Shown here in pieces: positions 16,744 through 26,400 of a stretch of 46,623 bases of DNA. Each line of letters begins with the position of its first letter. The first letter of the stretch is position 1. The DNA comes from Bacillota bacterium (GTDB lineage: Bacteria; Bacillota; Dethiobacteria; DTU022), in contig JAAYGO010000276.1 of NCBI GenBank assembly GCA_012727685.1, positions 1-46,623 on the forward strand, read 5' to 3'. The position numbers were made by a program, and so were the translations under genes. Under the pieces are notes generated by a model. That model saw nothing but the letters and a program-made list of their open reading frames with translations, made no database searches and had not been told where the DNA came from.

Positions 16744-17036
16744 TATCTAAATAGTCTTTCCAGGATGTTTTTGCCGCGATTGCGCGCCCGCTTCTCTTCC
16801 GCGTAAGCCAGTTCCAGCACATAGCCGTCAATGATGATTTCTCCCTGGTCTAAATTTAAATGCTTGATGTGCAGGTTCTCGCCGCGGACAGCCAGCAAAC
16901 CCTGTTCGGTTTCCATGATTATTTCTTCATCATCAAAGCTGTCCACATGCAGGACGCCTGTGATTTCAGTATGTTCCCGGTTTTCAATGACCAGGCGGTG
17001 TTGAGTGGCGCTGCGCAAATTATATTTTTCATCCAT
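16743..17036 (-). CDS. yabP: Sporulation protein YabP
   Basis: 97 residues matching the YabP/YqfC family: HRLVIENREHTEITGVLHVDSFDDEEI followed by LLAVRGENLHIKHLNLDQGEIIIDGYV. Family members act in the mother cell during spore formation and are linked to YabQ. The C-terminus is basic (KRARNRGKNILERL). ATG at 17036 follows GAGGAGGGCCGG. Upstream, 17037-17162, TCATATAA-14-GTATGTAT is only a weak resemblance to a SigE promoter. In B. subtilis the S4-domain gene yabO (rqcP) precedes yabP; it is not present here. Confidence 0.9.
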   Translation of the reverse strand: MDEKYNLRSATQHRLVIENREHTEITGVLHVDSFDDEEIIMETEQGLLAVRGENLHIKHLNLDQGEIIIDGYVLELAYAEEKRARNRGKNILERLFR

Positions 17037-17162
17037 AAGGCCGGCCCTCCTCTGGGGATCAGAAGATTAACTATTCTATACATACGGCGTGATACTTCAT
17101 TATATGAGTTTGTACGCCGTTTAGACCAGCAAAGAGGAAAAGCCGCTACCGGCAACACGGAG

Positions 17163-18140
17163 CTAACTCCAGGCTTGTACAATCTCAATATCGCGATAAA
17201 AATACTTAACTATATCCCGGGCGCTCCAGTTGTCTTCCGCCAGAGCGCGAGCGCCCCACTGGCACATTCCGACTCCATGCCCATACCCGACCCCGGAGAG
17301 AGTAATCTGATCTCCTTGCACTGCCAGATCCTCAATATAAGTGGAACGCATTTCCGTGCTCCCCAGCGCCAATCGCAATGAGGGTGCCGACACCTCAACC
17401 CCGTTAATCTTGAACCGGGTCGCGCGGCCTGAAGGGCCTTTCTCGCTGATTTCAAAATCAACAATCGGCCCGGGGTCGCTGCCGCTTACCTCTTCAACCG
17501 CCGCCCTGACCTTTTCTGCAGAAAAGGAGGCACTCCAGTATCCCTCTTCTTTAGGCACAATCTCCTTTCCGGGGCTTTCGACTATTTGAATATAGGGCGG
17601 GTTTCCCTCTTTAAAATCAAGTCCCTCACCGGCCAGGGCAGTACGCGGCCCGGCAAAGGCGTGGAACCATCCGCGAATGAACTCGTTCCGGTATACTGCT
17701 ACCTGCCCTTTCGTTTTATTGACGGCCTTCCGGACACGATCATTAATTCGCTCGGCGCTGTAAGCTTGAAACTCTTCGATATCGGTGGAAGCGTGAGCGC
17801 CATGTTCGGGAACCCCGCCTTCATCACCGATCTTTTGCAGGGTAAAGCTGCGGGCGATGATCGCCTGGGCCGCCAGCGCTTCTTCAGGCCATTGCGGGTC
17901 CATTTCCGCAGCCACCACCCCGCAGATATATTCTTCAATGCCCATCTCTTCCACTGTATCGGCTTCATGCATATAGACCTTGATGATCGGTTCCCGCCTC
18001 CCTTCCTGCCGGATCGCCTCCGGCAGGGGTGGAGCTTCCGGTTCGGCAGACGGATCGCGATCATCCGGTTTTAAACGGCAGCCGCCCAGGGTCAAGCATA
18101 TTGCCAGCAAAACCAAGAAAATATTGGCCCGGTTAACCAT
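17163..18140 (-). CDS. SpoIID/LytB-domain lipoprotein
   Basis: 325 residues from the ATG at 18140, chosen because GGGGGAA lies seven bases upstream; an ATG six codons earlier lacks a site. A lipoprotein signal ends in LTLGGC (Cys about residue 21), followed by a Pro/Glu-rich spacer. The SpoIID domain carries IEEYICGVVAAEMDPQWPEEALAAQA, with the Glu that is catalytic in SpoIID transglycosylases, then AIIARSFTL and the end motif GYGHGVGMCQWGA. SpoIID cleaves peptidoglycan glycan strands stripped of stem peptides during engulfment. The lipobox suggests anchoring rather than the usual single transmembrane helix. It could be SpoIID itself or a paralogue. Confidence 0.85.
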   Translation of the reverse strand: MVNRANIFLVLLAICLTLGGCRLKPDDRDPSAEPEAPPLPEAIRQEGRREPIIKVYMHEADTVEEMGIEEYICGVVAAEMDPQWPEEALAAQAIIARSFTLQKIGDEGGVPEHGAHASTDIEEFQAYSAERINDRVRKAVNKTKGQVAVYRNEFIRGWFHAFAGPRTALAGEGLDFKEGNPPYIQIVESPGKEIVPKEEGYWSASFSAEKVRAAVEEVSGSDPGPIVDFEISEKGPSGRATRFKINGVEVSAPSLRLALGSTEMRSTYIEDLAVQGDQITLSGVGYGHGVGMCQWGARALAEDNWSARDIVKYFYRDIEIVQAWS

Positions 18141-18216
18141 TTTCAATTCCCCCAGCATAAAAGAGCTTACAACTTCCCGCTGATAATATTTTCTTTAACC
18201 GCGGCCGGAATATACA

Positions 18217-18245
18217 AAATAAAAAATCCCCCTTGCGGAGGATTT
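18217..18245 (-). terminator. Intrinsic terminator of the HU gene
   Basis: AAATCCTCC-GCAA-GGGGGATTT on the minus strand, followed by a T-run, 27 nt after the HU stop codon. Confidence 0.85.
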
Positions 18246-18271
18246 CTTACGCCTTTCCTGAAGCCAACTGA

Positions 18272-18544
18272 TTATTTTACTTTTTCTTTAAAGGATTTAC
18301 CAGCTTTAAAAACCGGGACCTTGAGGGCCGGGATCGTGATCGTTGCCCCGGTTGCCGGATTGCGGCCTTCACGCTCCTTGCGCTCCCTCACCTCAAAAGT
18401 TCCAAAACCGACGAGCTGAACTTTTTCTCCGCGAGCCAGTTCATCCATGATGCAATCCAGAACTGCACTTACAACTTTTTCCGTATCCTTCTTCGACATT
18501 TCTGTCTTTTCAGATACCATACTAATAAGTTCAGACTTGTTCAC
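18272..18544 (-). CDS. hup: DNA-binding protein HU
   Basis: 90 residues from a GTG at 18544, giving the canonical HU N-terminus (M)NKSELISMVSEK. GGAGG lies 11 bases upstream; an ATG 12 codons earlier would give an unusual extension that lies on the ribosome binding site. The family signature VGFGTFEVRERKEREGRNPATG is complete, with the Pro at the arm tip (GRNPATG) and KAGKSFKEKV at the end. HU is a homodimeric nucleoid protein. It follows mazG and ends in a clear terminator. Confidence 0.96.
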   Translation of the reverse strand: MNKSELISMVSEKTEMSKKDTEKVVSAVLDCIMDELARGEKVQLVGFGTFEVRERKEREGRNPATGATITIPALKVPVFKAGKSFKEKVK

Positions 18545-18630
18545 TGATGACCTTGCCTCCTTTGCGAAATAATATTGCAAATGTATTATGCTACTTTCGC
18601 CTTATTTCCTTTGATTCCTGCTTAATTGAT

Positions 18631-20070
18631 TTATTTTCCCTTACTTTTGGCCTCTTCCCACCATTGGTCGAGCTCTTCCAGGGAATAATCCAGGAATGGT
18701 TTTCCTTTTTGTTCCATCTGCTCCACAATATAGTGGAAGCGGCTTAAGAATTTGCGTATCGCCTTGCCCAAAGCCATCTCCGGGTTAACCCTCAGAAAGC
18801 GGGCCACATTCACCGCGGCAAAGAGGTAGTCTCCATACTCTTCCTCTATTTTTCCCGGAAGGCCATCCCGATATGCATCCGCCAGCTCCAATGCCTCTTC
18901 GTTTAATTTCGCCAGAGCCCCATCTGCTGTCGGCCAATCAAAACCCAGATCTGCCGCCCGCTTTTGGATCTTAAAAGCCCGTAACAAGGCGGGCAGAGCG
19001 GGGTCAACGGTGATCTGGTACGGCGAATCAATTCCTTTTTCCTTCCCCTTAATCTGTTCCCACCGATCAAGCACCTGGGGCACCCCGGTGATATTTTCGG
19101 AGCCAAAAACATGGGGATGGCGGCGCACCAGCTTGGCGGCAATCCCGTCGATAACCTGCTGCAGGGTAAAGCGCCCCTCTTCCCGGGCAATCTGGCTGTG
19201 AAAGACAATCTGCAACAGCAGGTCCCCCAGCTCTTCCTGCAAAGCAAGATCATCGTTCCTGTCGATGGCGGCGACCACTTCATAAGCCTCTTCCACCAGG
19301 TACTGGCGCAGGCTCCGGTGCGTCTGCTCCCTGTCCCAGGGGCAGCCGCCCTTGGACCGCAGCCGCGCCATGATCTCAACCAGATCATCAAAACCGTAGT
19401 CCACGGCAGGCGGCAAGCATAATATGATCCCCCCGCCAAAGATGGAGCGCTCAAGCTTGTCCAGCGCCACTGTATGGACCCATGCCCCCCGCCGGCCGGC
19501 AAAGCGGATTATTTTTACCGGATGCGACGGCTGATAGAACTGTAAAAGCCTTTCCTTCACCCGGAGCGCCACACAGCGACTTGAAACATGGGTCAGCAGA
19601 AGGTGGGTGCGGAGCGGCTCCTGCAGCGATGCAAGCTCAAGGATGTCCATGATCTTTACCCCCCGGGACAGATCAATCTGCAAAGCGGCTTGCACCGGTT
19701 CAAGTAGACCGATCCCCGGGATCATTTGTAGCGCCACACCGTAGCGAGGGGCCAGCCGGAAGATTTGCTTCACCGTGGCATCGCCCACAGCAGGATGGCC
19801 AGGCACGGCATAGATAACCGTTTGCTTGCGTTCTGCGGCACCGAGCAGCCGCAAGGCGATCGTGCGGCCAATCCCTTCAAAGCTGCGCCTCTGCAGAAAT
19901 AAATGATCAAAGGCCCGCACCGGAAAACCGAGCCGCCTTAAGCGGCGCGCCACGGCATGACTGCCTGTCCGAAAATAGAGAGACCGCCCCTTTTGAAATG
20001 CGCTCCGGGCAGCAGCGGTTAGCTGTCCCATACCGCCGGGACCCAGCCCGACAACTACTATTTTTTTCAT
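18631..20070 (-). CDS. mazG: Tetrapyrrole methylase-MazG fusion protein (YabN)
   Basis: 479 residues and two domains. Residues 1-225 resemble S-adenosylmethionine-dependent tetrapyrrole methylases (VVVGLGPGGMGQLT, AVPGHPAVGDATV); residues about 230-479 are a tandem MazG nucleotide pyrophosphohydrolase with CPWDREQTHRSLRQYLVEEAYEV and the EExxE/ExxD metal site in LQEELGDLLLQIVFHS. MazG hydrolyses NTPs to NMPs and may clear damaged nucleotides; the role of the methylase half is unknown. The same fusion (YabN) occupies this position in B. subtilis. ATG at 20070 has AAGGAG upstream. Confidence 0.94.
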   Translation of the reverse strand: MKKIVVVGLGPGGMGQLTAAARSAFQKGRSLYFRTGSHAVARRLRRLGFPVRAFDHLFLQRRSFEGIGRTIALRLLGAAERKQTVIYAVPGHPAVGDATVKQIFRLAPRYGVALQMIPGIGLLEPVQAALQIDLSRGVKIMDILELASLQEPLRTHLLLTHVSSRCVALRVKERLLQFYQPSHPVKIIRFAGRRGAWVHTVALDKLERSIFGGGIILCLPPAVDYGFDDLVEIMARLRSKGGCPWDREQTHRSLRQYLVEEAYEVVAAIDRNDDLALQEELGDLLLQIVFHSQIAREEGRFTLQQVIDGIAAKLVRRHPHVFGSENITGVPQVLDRWEQIKGKEKGIDSPYQITVDPALPALLRAFKIQKRAADLGFDWPTADGALAKLNEEALELADAYRDGLPGKIEEEYGDYLFAAVNVARFLRVNPEMALGKAIRKFLSRFHYIVEQMEQKGKPFLDYSLEELDQWWEEAKSKGK

Positions 20071-20090
20071 AACCAGCTCCTTAACTTCAA

Positions 20091-21716
20091 CTAGCGCCGC
20101 AACAGCCTTAAACGCGAAGCAATGCGAACCAGATGCGGTCCGAGCCGGGGCACGAGTGCGAGCTCGTCCCCCCTTAACCCCCCCGTGACCAGGAGGCCCA
20201 ACCCGTAGACAACTATCCCGATAAAAATGGCGGAGAGAGTTGCGACCCCGTTGGTCATGGACGGCGAGAGGTATGGCCCGGCGAACCGTGCCGCCATCCC
20301 GTAGGCGAGGTAAACGGCAACGGCCATCACTGCCGCGGCCAGGCCTGGAAGAAGCAGCAGTTCCCCGATTTTGAATCGCCAGCCGGTGTAACGGGCTACA
20401 TAATAGAGATTTAAAACCGCCGCCACCCCCATGCCGGCAACTGAAGCAAAGGCAGCACCGCCTACATGCAGCGCCGGCACAGCGGTCAGGTACCAGGCCA
20501 ATACGGTCTTCACCAGGCCGCCGTAAACCATGTTCAGGACAGGAATAACCGTCCGGCCCAGCCCCTGGATGATGCCGGTAGTCGACACATAGAGGCAGAG
20601 CGGGATCACCGACCAGGAAGATACAGCCAGGGGGTAGCCTGCTTCGGCGTTTTTAAACAACAGGAGCGTAATCGGCTCCGCCAGGATGAAGAGGCCAACC
20701 GCAGCCGGCAGGCAGAAGAGCATGGTCAGCTTGACCGCTAAGGCGGTCCGGCTGCGAATCAGGGAAGATTGGCGCAGGACATAGGCCTCGGAAATGGCCG
20801 GGACCAGGCTCATCGACAACGCCAGGGTAACCACGTTGGGGAAATAAATCACTGAACTGGCCATGCCGGTTAGCTGGCCATAGAGGGCAGTCGCCCTTTC
20901 CGCGGTGAACCCGGCTGCCTGAAGCTGGCGGGGCACCACCGCCAGGTCGATCATGGTACTCAAGGGCATAATCAGGCTGCCGAAAGTGATCGGAATTGCA
21001 AGTGCAAAAATGCGCTTCACAATCTGGCTGTAGAGCGCAGGGTTGTGCCCGCGCTGGCACTTCATCGCTCTTTGAAAATTGGGGCGCTCCCGGAAATATA
21101 AAATTACCAGCAGAAACAATCCCAGGATACCGCCGCCCACCGCGCCGGCCGCTGCTCCGGCCGCAGCAAATTCGAGCCCGACCGGCAATAGCCATAACGC
21201 AAGGGCCAGCGAAACTGCAACCCGGCCAACCTGTTCTACGACCTGTGACGCTGCCGTAGGGATCATTTTCTGTTGGCCCTGGAAAAAACCGCGGATGGCT
21301 GACATGATGGTTACAAAAAAAATGGCCGGAGCGATCGCCATGATCGGGTAGACGGCCCTCGGTTCTTTAACGATCCTCTCAGCCATGATTTCTGCACCGA
21401 AAAAAAGCAGTAAAGCGATCACCAGTCCGGTCAAGGAGAGTATGACCATGGCGATGCGAAACACCCGCGCCGCCTCGCGAAAGTCCCGCAGCGCAATGTT
21501 TTCGGAAACCAGCTTGGAGACTGCCACCGGAATCCCGGCTGTCGAGATGGCCAGTAAAGAAGAATAAACGGGGTAAGCCATCTGGTATAGGCCGATACCT
21601 TCATCCCCAATAATAGCCGCCAACAGAATGCGCATGGCGGCCCCCACAAATCGAACCCCAATACCGGCCACGGCCAGGATGGCTGCGCCTTTTACAAAAG
21701 CACTATGTTTCGACAA
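20091..21716 (-). CDS. yabM: MOP-family flippase, SpoVB/YabM-like
   Basis: 541 residues with about 14 hydrophobic segments and the MOP exporter signature near the N-terminus (GIGVRFVGAAMRILLAAIIGDEGIGLYQMAYPVYSSLLAISTAG split over residues 18-60). SpoVB, MurJ/YtgP and YabM are members; they move lipid-linked sugars (lipid II or polysaccharide precursors) across the membrane. The position between spoVT and mazG equals yabM of B. subtilis, but sequence alone does not exclude SpoVB function in cortex synthesis. TTG start at 21716 follows AAGGAAGAG; a good SigA promoter is just upstream. Confidence 0.88.
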   Translation of the reverse strand: MSKHSAFVKGAAILAVAGIGVRFVGAAMRILLAAIIGDEGIGLYQMAYPVYSSLLAISTAGIPVAVSKLVSENIALRDFREAARVFRIAMVILSLTGLVIALLLFFGAEIMAERIVKEPRAVYPIMAIAPAIFFVTIMSAIRGFFQGQQKMIPTAASQVVEQVGRVAVSLALALWLLPVGLEFAAAGAAAGAVGGGILGLFLLVILYFRERPNFQRAMKCQRGHNPALYSQIVKRIFALAIPITFGSLIMPLSTMIDLAVVPRQLQAAGFTAERATALYGQLTGMASSVIYFPNVVTLALSMSLVPAISEAYVLRQSSLIRSRTALAVKLTMLFCLPAAVGLFILAEPITLLLFKNAEAGYPLAVSSWSVIPLCLYVSTTGIIQGLGRTVIPVLNMVYGGLVKTVLAWYLTAVPALHVGGAAFASVAGMGVAAVLNLYYVARYTGWRFKIGELLLLPGLAAAVMAVAVYLAYGMAARFAGPYLSPSMTNGVATLSAIFIGIVVYGLGLLVTGGLRGDELALVPRLGPHLVRIASRLRLLRR

Positions 21717-21774
21717 CTACTCTTCCTTCTTTCCGGATAATCCTTCCCAATCAGACAAGTTCTCTATCTTTAGT

Positions 21775-21804
21775 ATTATAACAGCTCCTAAATGATCAGA
21801 CCAA
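21775..21804 (-). promoter_or_regulatory. SigA promoter of yabM-mazG
   Basis: Minus strand TTGGTC-18-TATAAT with a perfect -10, immediately after the spoVT stop codon and about 60 nt before the yabM start. Confidence 0.55.
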
Positions 21805-21808
21805 CTTT

Positions 21809-22363
21809 TTACTGTTCCATCTGCTTGGCCAAAAATGAGGCTGCCGTCTCCACAAGTTTTAATTCCAGATCGGTCATTTTAACCGCAGGGTCACGACTCC
21901 CCATCACCACGGCGCCGATCGGATCTCCCTCGGCAATAATGGGGGCAATCACTTCATTGGCAAAGCGCGCGCCGATCAGATCATCAGCCCCCTGGTAATA
22001 TTCATGCTCTGCGGTATTGTTGATCAGAACGCTTTTCCGGGTTTCCATCACCCGCTCGATGGCGCTGCTTAGGGGGCGGTTAACAAATTCTTTTTTCGGC
22101 GCCCCGGCAACGGCAATGATCGTATCGCGGTCTGCAATACAGGAGATATGTCCCATGGCCTCGTACAGCGAATCTGCATATTCTTGTGCAAAATCGCCCA
22201 GCTCGCCAATGGGCGAGTATTTTTTCAAAATCACTTCTCCATCGCGGTCAACGAAAATTTCCAGGGGATCTCCTTCCCGGATCTTGAGGGTTCTGCGAAT
22301 TTCTTTTGGAATTACAACGCGGCCCAGATCGTCGATGCGCCTCACTATACCGGTTGCCTTCAA
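21809..22363 (-). CDS. spoVT: Stage V sporulation transcription factor SpoVT
   Basis: 184 residues. The first 50 form an AbrB/SpoVT swapped-hairpin DNA-binding domain (KATGIVRRIDDLGRVVIPKEIRR); residues about 55-180 are the GAF-like ligand domain. SpoVT modulates SigG-dependent genes in the forespore. I start it at TTG 22363: AAGGAGGA lies seven bases upstream and would itself be coding (KEE) if the ATG at 22381 were used, and the TTG gives the family N-terminus. Upstream TGAATA at about 22433 resembles a SigG -35, but the -10 region is not convincing. Confidence 0.95.
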   Translation of the reverse strand: MKATGIVRRIDDLGRVVIPKEIRRTLKIREGDPLEIFVDRDGEVILKKYSPIGELGDFAQEYADSLYEAMGHISCIADRDTIIAVAGAPKKEFVNRPLSSAIERVMETRKSVLINNTAEHEYYQGADDLIGARFANEVIAPIIAEGDPIGAVVMGSRDPAVKMTDLELKLVETAASFLAKQMEQ

Positions 22364-22482
22364 TTTCTGTTCCTCCTTCATTTACTTTGTAAAAGTTCCA
22401 TGATTGATGGCCCTTAAGTATAATTTAGTATTCAACCTCATCCGGGGTTTTATACATCGGGGCAGGCCGCACCGCCGGGCGT

Positions 22483-23427
22483 TCAATGCATCAATATTTC
22501 AATGTCTCCTTCGCTCCAGAGGCGATAATAATAATCCTCATACATCATGCACTGTTTCATTAAAGCTGCCTCTTCTTTAACTGCTTCATAGTCCAGGGAG
22601 CTTGCCGGCCGGGAGTCCAGGATAAGGTATAAATGGAAACAGCTTTCACCCTCAACCACCGCGCCCTTTTCGCCGGGCGCCAGGTTAAACAAAAGGTTCT
22701 TGACCCCTTCATCCAAAAACGGATCACTTGCTGAAATCCATTCCGGGGGCCCGGCCTCCAGATCCGGATTTTCCCTTTGCAGCTCTCCAACCAGCTCACC
22801 GAAGGCGCGCCCCTTTTTAAACTGCGCCAGGACCCGGCGGGCCAATTCTTCTTCTGAAAAGGTCAGCCGGCACACCTGCAGGTCTGCTGCCTTTTTAAAT
22901 ATTTCCGGATTCTCTTCGACGAATGCCCGCAGATCAGACTCGGTCAGGGAAGCGGCAATATGATCAAATAAAAGTTGCCTCTGTAACTCATAGCGCGGGA
23001 GAATTGAAAGGTCTCCTTCCGTAAGCTCCAGATGTTTCAAGCGCCGGTCAAAAAGATCCCGCGATCCGCCGTATTGTACGGCAATCAATTCGGCCAGCAG
23101 CAAATCAGTTTCCCGCTTCACCAGCTCTTCATTCACGGTCAGACCTGCTTTCTCTACCGCCTGCCTCATCAGCTCCATGTCAATGAGTATTCTTAAAAAT
23201 TCTGCCTCAATCGCCCGGCGTTCTTGTTCTTGGCCTGTGTCCAACAGGAGATCGGCAGGCTGATGAAGGCACAGCACCCGAATAAAATGGTCCAGTTGTT
23301 GCTTTGTAATGGTTTGCCCGTTCACGACAGCCGCCGGGTAATCGTGTTCATGACCGCCGCATCCGCCGCAAAAGGGGTAGAGAAGCAAAAGAAAAAGGCA
23401 AATTAATCCCTTTTTTAACTTGCCCAT
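22483..23427 (-). CDS. PrsA/SurA-like peptidyl-prolyl isomerase or foldase, putative lipoprotein
   Basis: 314 residues. The N-terminal signal (LKKGLICLFLLLLYPFCGGC) has a possible but atypical lipobox. Residues 30-165 match SurA N-domain-like helices (AAVVNGQTITKQQLDHFI, FLRILIDMELMRQAVEKAGL). Residues 185-285 look like a degraded parvulin domain (LQVCRLTFSEEELARRVLAQFKKGRAFGELV). It probably helps fold exported proteins. The ATG overlaps the mfd stop in TAATG, so it is translationally coupled to mfd, a pairing common in clostridia. Isomerase activity is uncertain because the parvulin core is divergent. Confidence 0.78.
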   Translation of the reverse strand: MGKLKKGLICLFLLLLYPFCGGCGGHEHDYPAAVVNGQTITKQQLDHFIRVLCLHQPADLLLDTGQEQERRAIEAEFLRILIDMELMRQAVEKAGLTVNEELVKRETDLLLAELIAVQYGGSRDLFDRRLKHLELTEGDLSILPRYELQRQLLFDHIAASLTESDLRAFVEENPEIFKKAADLQVCRLTFSEEELARRVLAQFKKGRAFGELVGELQRENPDLEAGPPEWISASDPFLDEGVKNLLFNLAPGEKGAVVEGESCFHLYLILDSRPASSLDYEAVKEEAALMKQCMMYEDYYYRLWSEGDIEILMH

Positions 23428-26400
23428 TACTGTTCACCCCCTTTGGAGAGCAGGCCGGTCCCGCTTGAGCGTTGATGCGAAGACAAATCACGTAAAGATT
23501 GAAGCATCCGGATTAGCTCCGGCAGGAAAACGCTCAGGCTTCCCTCTACCCTAATTTTGAGAGTGACTCTCTGGCCGCTGCCAATGGAAACCTTCGCGTT
23601 GCTCTTCTGTAGAATGGCCCACAGTTCACTTTGCCGCAGCTTGGAGCGTGGGCTAAACCTCACCATGATCTGACTTCCTTTTTGCTCAATCAGATCAACA
23701 TCCAGATCGCGGGCTGCCACACGGAGGGCAGCAACCTTGAGCAGGTTATATACCGGTTCGGGCGGAGAGCCGAAGCGATCGCGCAGCTCCGCTTCGATTT
23801 CGTCCAGCTCTGCCATGGAATCAATGGCATAGATGCGGTAATAGAAATCGATTTTCTGGTCCTGGCTGGCAATATAAGAGGCCGGGATAAAGGCGTCAAT
23901 TTCCAGGTCGATCCGCGGCGCCGCCTTCTTCTCCGGCAGTTTTTCATTTTTCAAAGCGGCCACCGCCTCTTCCAGGAGGCGGCAGTAGAGATCAAAACCA
24001 ACCGCCGCCACGTGACCATGCTGCTCGGCGCCGAGGATATTGCCCGCCCCCCTGATCTCCAGATCGCGCAGGGCCACCTTGAAGCCGGAGCCCAGCTCGG
24101 CAAACTCCTTGATCGCCTGCAACCTTTTCCGTGCCGCGTCGGAAATGATCTTGTGGCGATGGTAGGTTAAAAACGCATAGGCCACCCGGTTCGATCGCCC
24201 GACCCTGCCGCGAAGCTGGTAAAGCTGGGAGAGGCCGAAGCGGTCGGCTTCATAGACGATCAGGGTATTGACATTGGGAATATCCAGCCCCGCTTCGATA
24301 ATCGTTGTAGAGATGAGGATTTTATATTTCCCCTCCAGGAAATCGCTCATGACCTGTTCCAACTCCGCTTCCGCCATCCGGCCGTGCCCAACCGCCAGCG
24401 GCACGCCGGGGAAAAGCTCCTGGATCCTCCTGGCCATGGCGCTGATTCCTTCGATGCGGTTGAAGACAAAAAAAACCTGCCCGTCCCGGTTCAGCTCCCT
24501 TTGTATTGCTTCCTTGATGAGCAGTTCAGAATATTCGACGATAAAAGTCTGCACCGGGTAGCGGTTTTCCGGGGGGGTCTCGATCACGCTTAGATCCCGC
24601 GCGCCAACCAGTGAAAGATGCAGCGTGCGCGGTATGGGCGTTGCGGTCATGGCCAAAACATCCACATCCAGACGCATCTGTTTCAATCTTTCTTTGTGAC
24701 GCACCCCAAACCTCTGCTCCTCGTCGATAATCAACAAGCCCAGGTCGTTGAAGCTAACATCCCGTGACAATAGCCGGTGGGTGCCGATGACAATGTCGAT
24801 CCGCCCCCGGGACAGGTCGGCAACGATCTCTTTCTGCTGCTGCGGCGGAACGAAGCGGCTAAGCTGCGCCACCCGGATGGGAAAATCGGCAAAGCGCTCC
24901 GAAAAATTCCGGTAGTGCTGTTGGGCTAAAACCGTAGTGGGCACCAGCAGCGCCACCTGCTTGCCTTCCATGGCTACCTTGAATGCCGCCCGCATGGCCA
25001 CCTCCGTTTTGCCATAACCGACATCCCCGCAAATCAAGCGATCCATGGGATACGGTTTTTCCAGGTCCGCCTTCACCTCGGCGATGGCCTGCAGCTGATC
25101 GGGGGTTTCTTCAAAGGGAAAGCGAGCCTCGAATTCAAGCTGCCAGGGATGGTCAGGCCCGAAGGCGTGGCCTCCCACCGCCTGCCGCGCCGCATATAAT
25201 GATAGCAACTCACCGGCGAGCTCCTGCACCGAGGCTTTGACCTTATTTTTCATGCGGTGCCACTCTCCGCTGCCAAGGCTGTGCAGCCGCGGCGCCCGCC
25301 CCTCGGCGCCCACATATTTTTGAATCAACTCGATCTGATCGGCAGGGATGTAGAGTTTATCGGTTCCGCTGTACTTGATTAAAAGGTAATCCCGCTGAAC
25401 GCCGTTGATCTCCAGGGTATTCACACCGAGATATTTCCCGATGCCATGCTGTTCGTGCACAACATAGTCCCCTACGGCCAGCTCGCGGTAATCGCGCAGC
25501 TTAATTCCCTCTTTGTGCACGAGGCGCTTTCTTTTGCGCCGCAAGGGAACCAGGTTATGTGCGGTCAAGAGGACCAGGTCCAGGGCTGGAATGATAAATC
25601 CCTCTTCCAGGCTGGCGGTAACTGCCTGCGCCGGGGCGGCGGAATTCTCTTCCCACGGCTGTCCCGGGGAACCGCTAACCGGCAAACCGTATTCGCAAAT
25701 ATTTTTTAATAGCCCCGCGCCGTGTTCATCGCTGCCGACCAAAAAACAGAGCCTGTAACCCTGGCTGCGCCAGCTCCGGAAATCGCTTTCCAGCAGATCC
25801 CACTGGCCGTGATAAGAAAAAACACCTTTTACTTCATACTCGGTTTGATACTGCGCCGCCAGCCAACCGGCTGAATCTCCTGGAAAGAGATTGCATTCTA
25901 TGACAGGGCATTGGATCCGGGCAAAGAGAGCACTGAGTTTCCAGAGATAATCAATTTGCTCGTGCAGGAGCTCCCCCTGCATGAACAGGTTGGCGTGATG
26001 CTCGGCCAACTCCCGCTGCAAAGCGCTCTCTTTCCCCTCAATTTCGGCCGGCTCTTCGATGAAGATTAGAAATTCAGAAGTCAGGTAATCGAGGAGCGAT
26101 GACCCGGTCCCAAAAAAATATGAGAAATACCAGGTGAGGATGTCTAAGCCGCCCGGCCTCGCCAACTGCTCCAGATGTCTGGCAACATTGGCCTGTAATC
26201 TGTTTGCCGCCTCCAAATCACCGCTGCGGCGCAGCCCCGAGAGCACCCGCTGTGCATCCGCACGGATCCGGTCAGTCCCTGGGGCGTAAATGCTCTCCGG
26301 CAGCGGCATTTCTATGGCCGGCAATATATCGGCGCGCGGCAAATGATCCGTAGAACGCTGGCTATGCAGATCAAATAAACGGATCGACTCTACGGTATCA

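Noticed and set aside
22364..22450. SigG promoter for spoVT
   Set aside because: TGAATA is present but the -10 (CATCAAT at 19 bp) fits poorly, so it is mentioned but not annotated.
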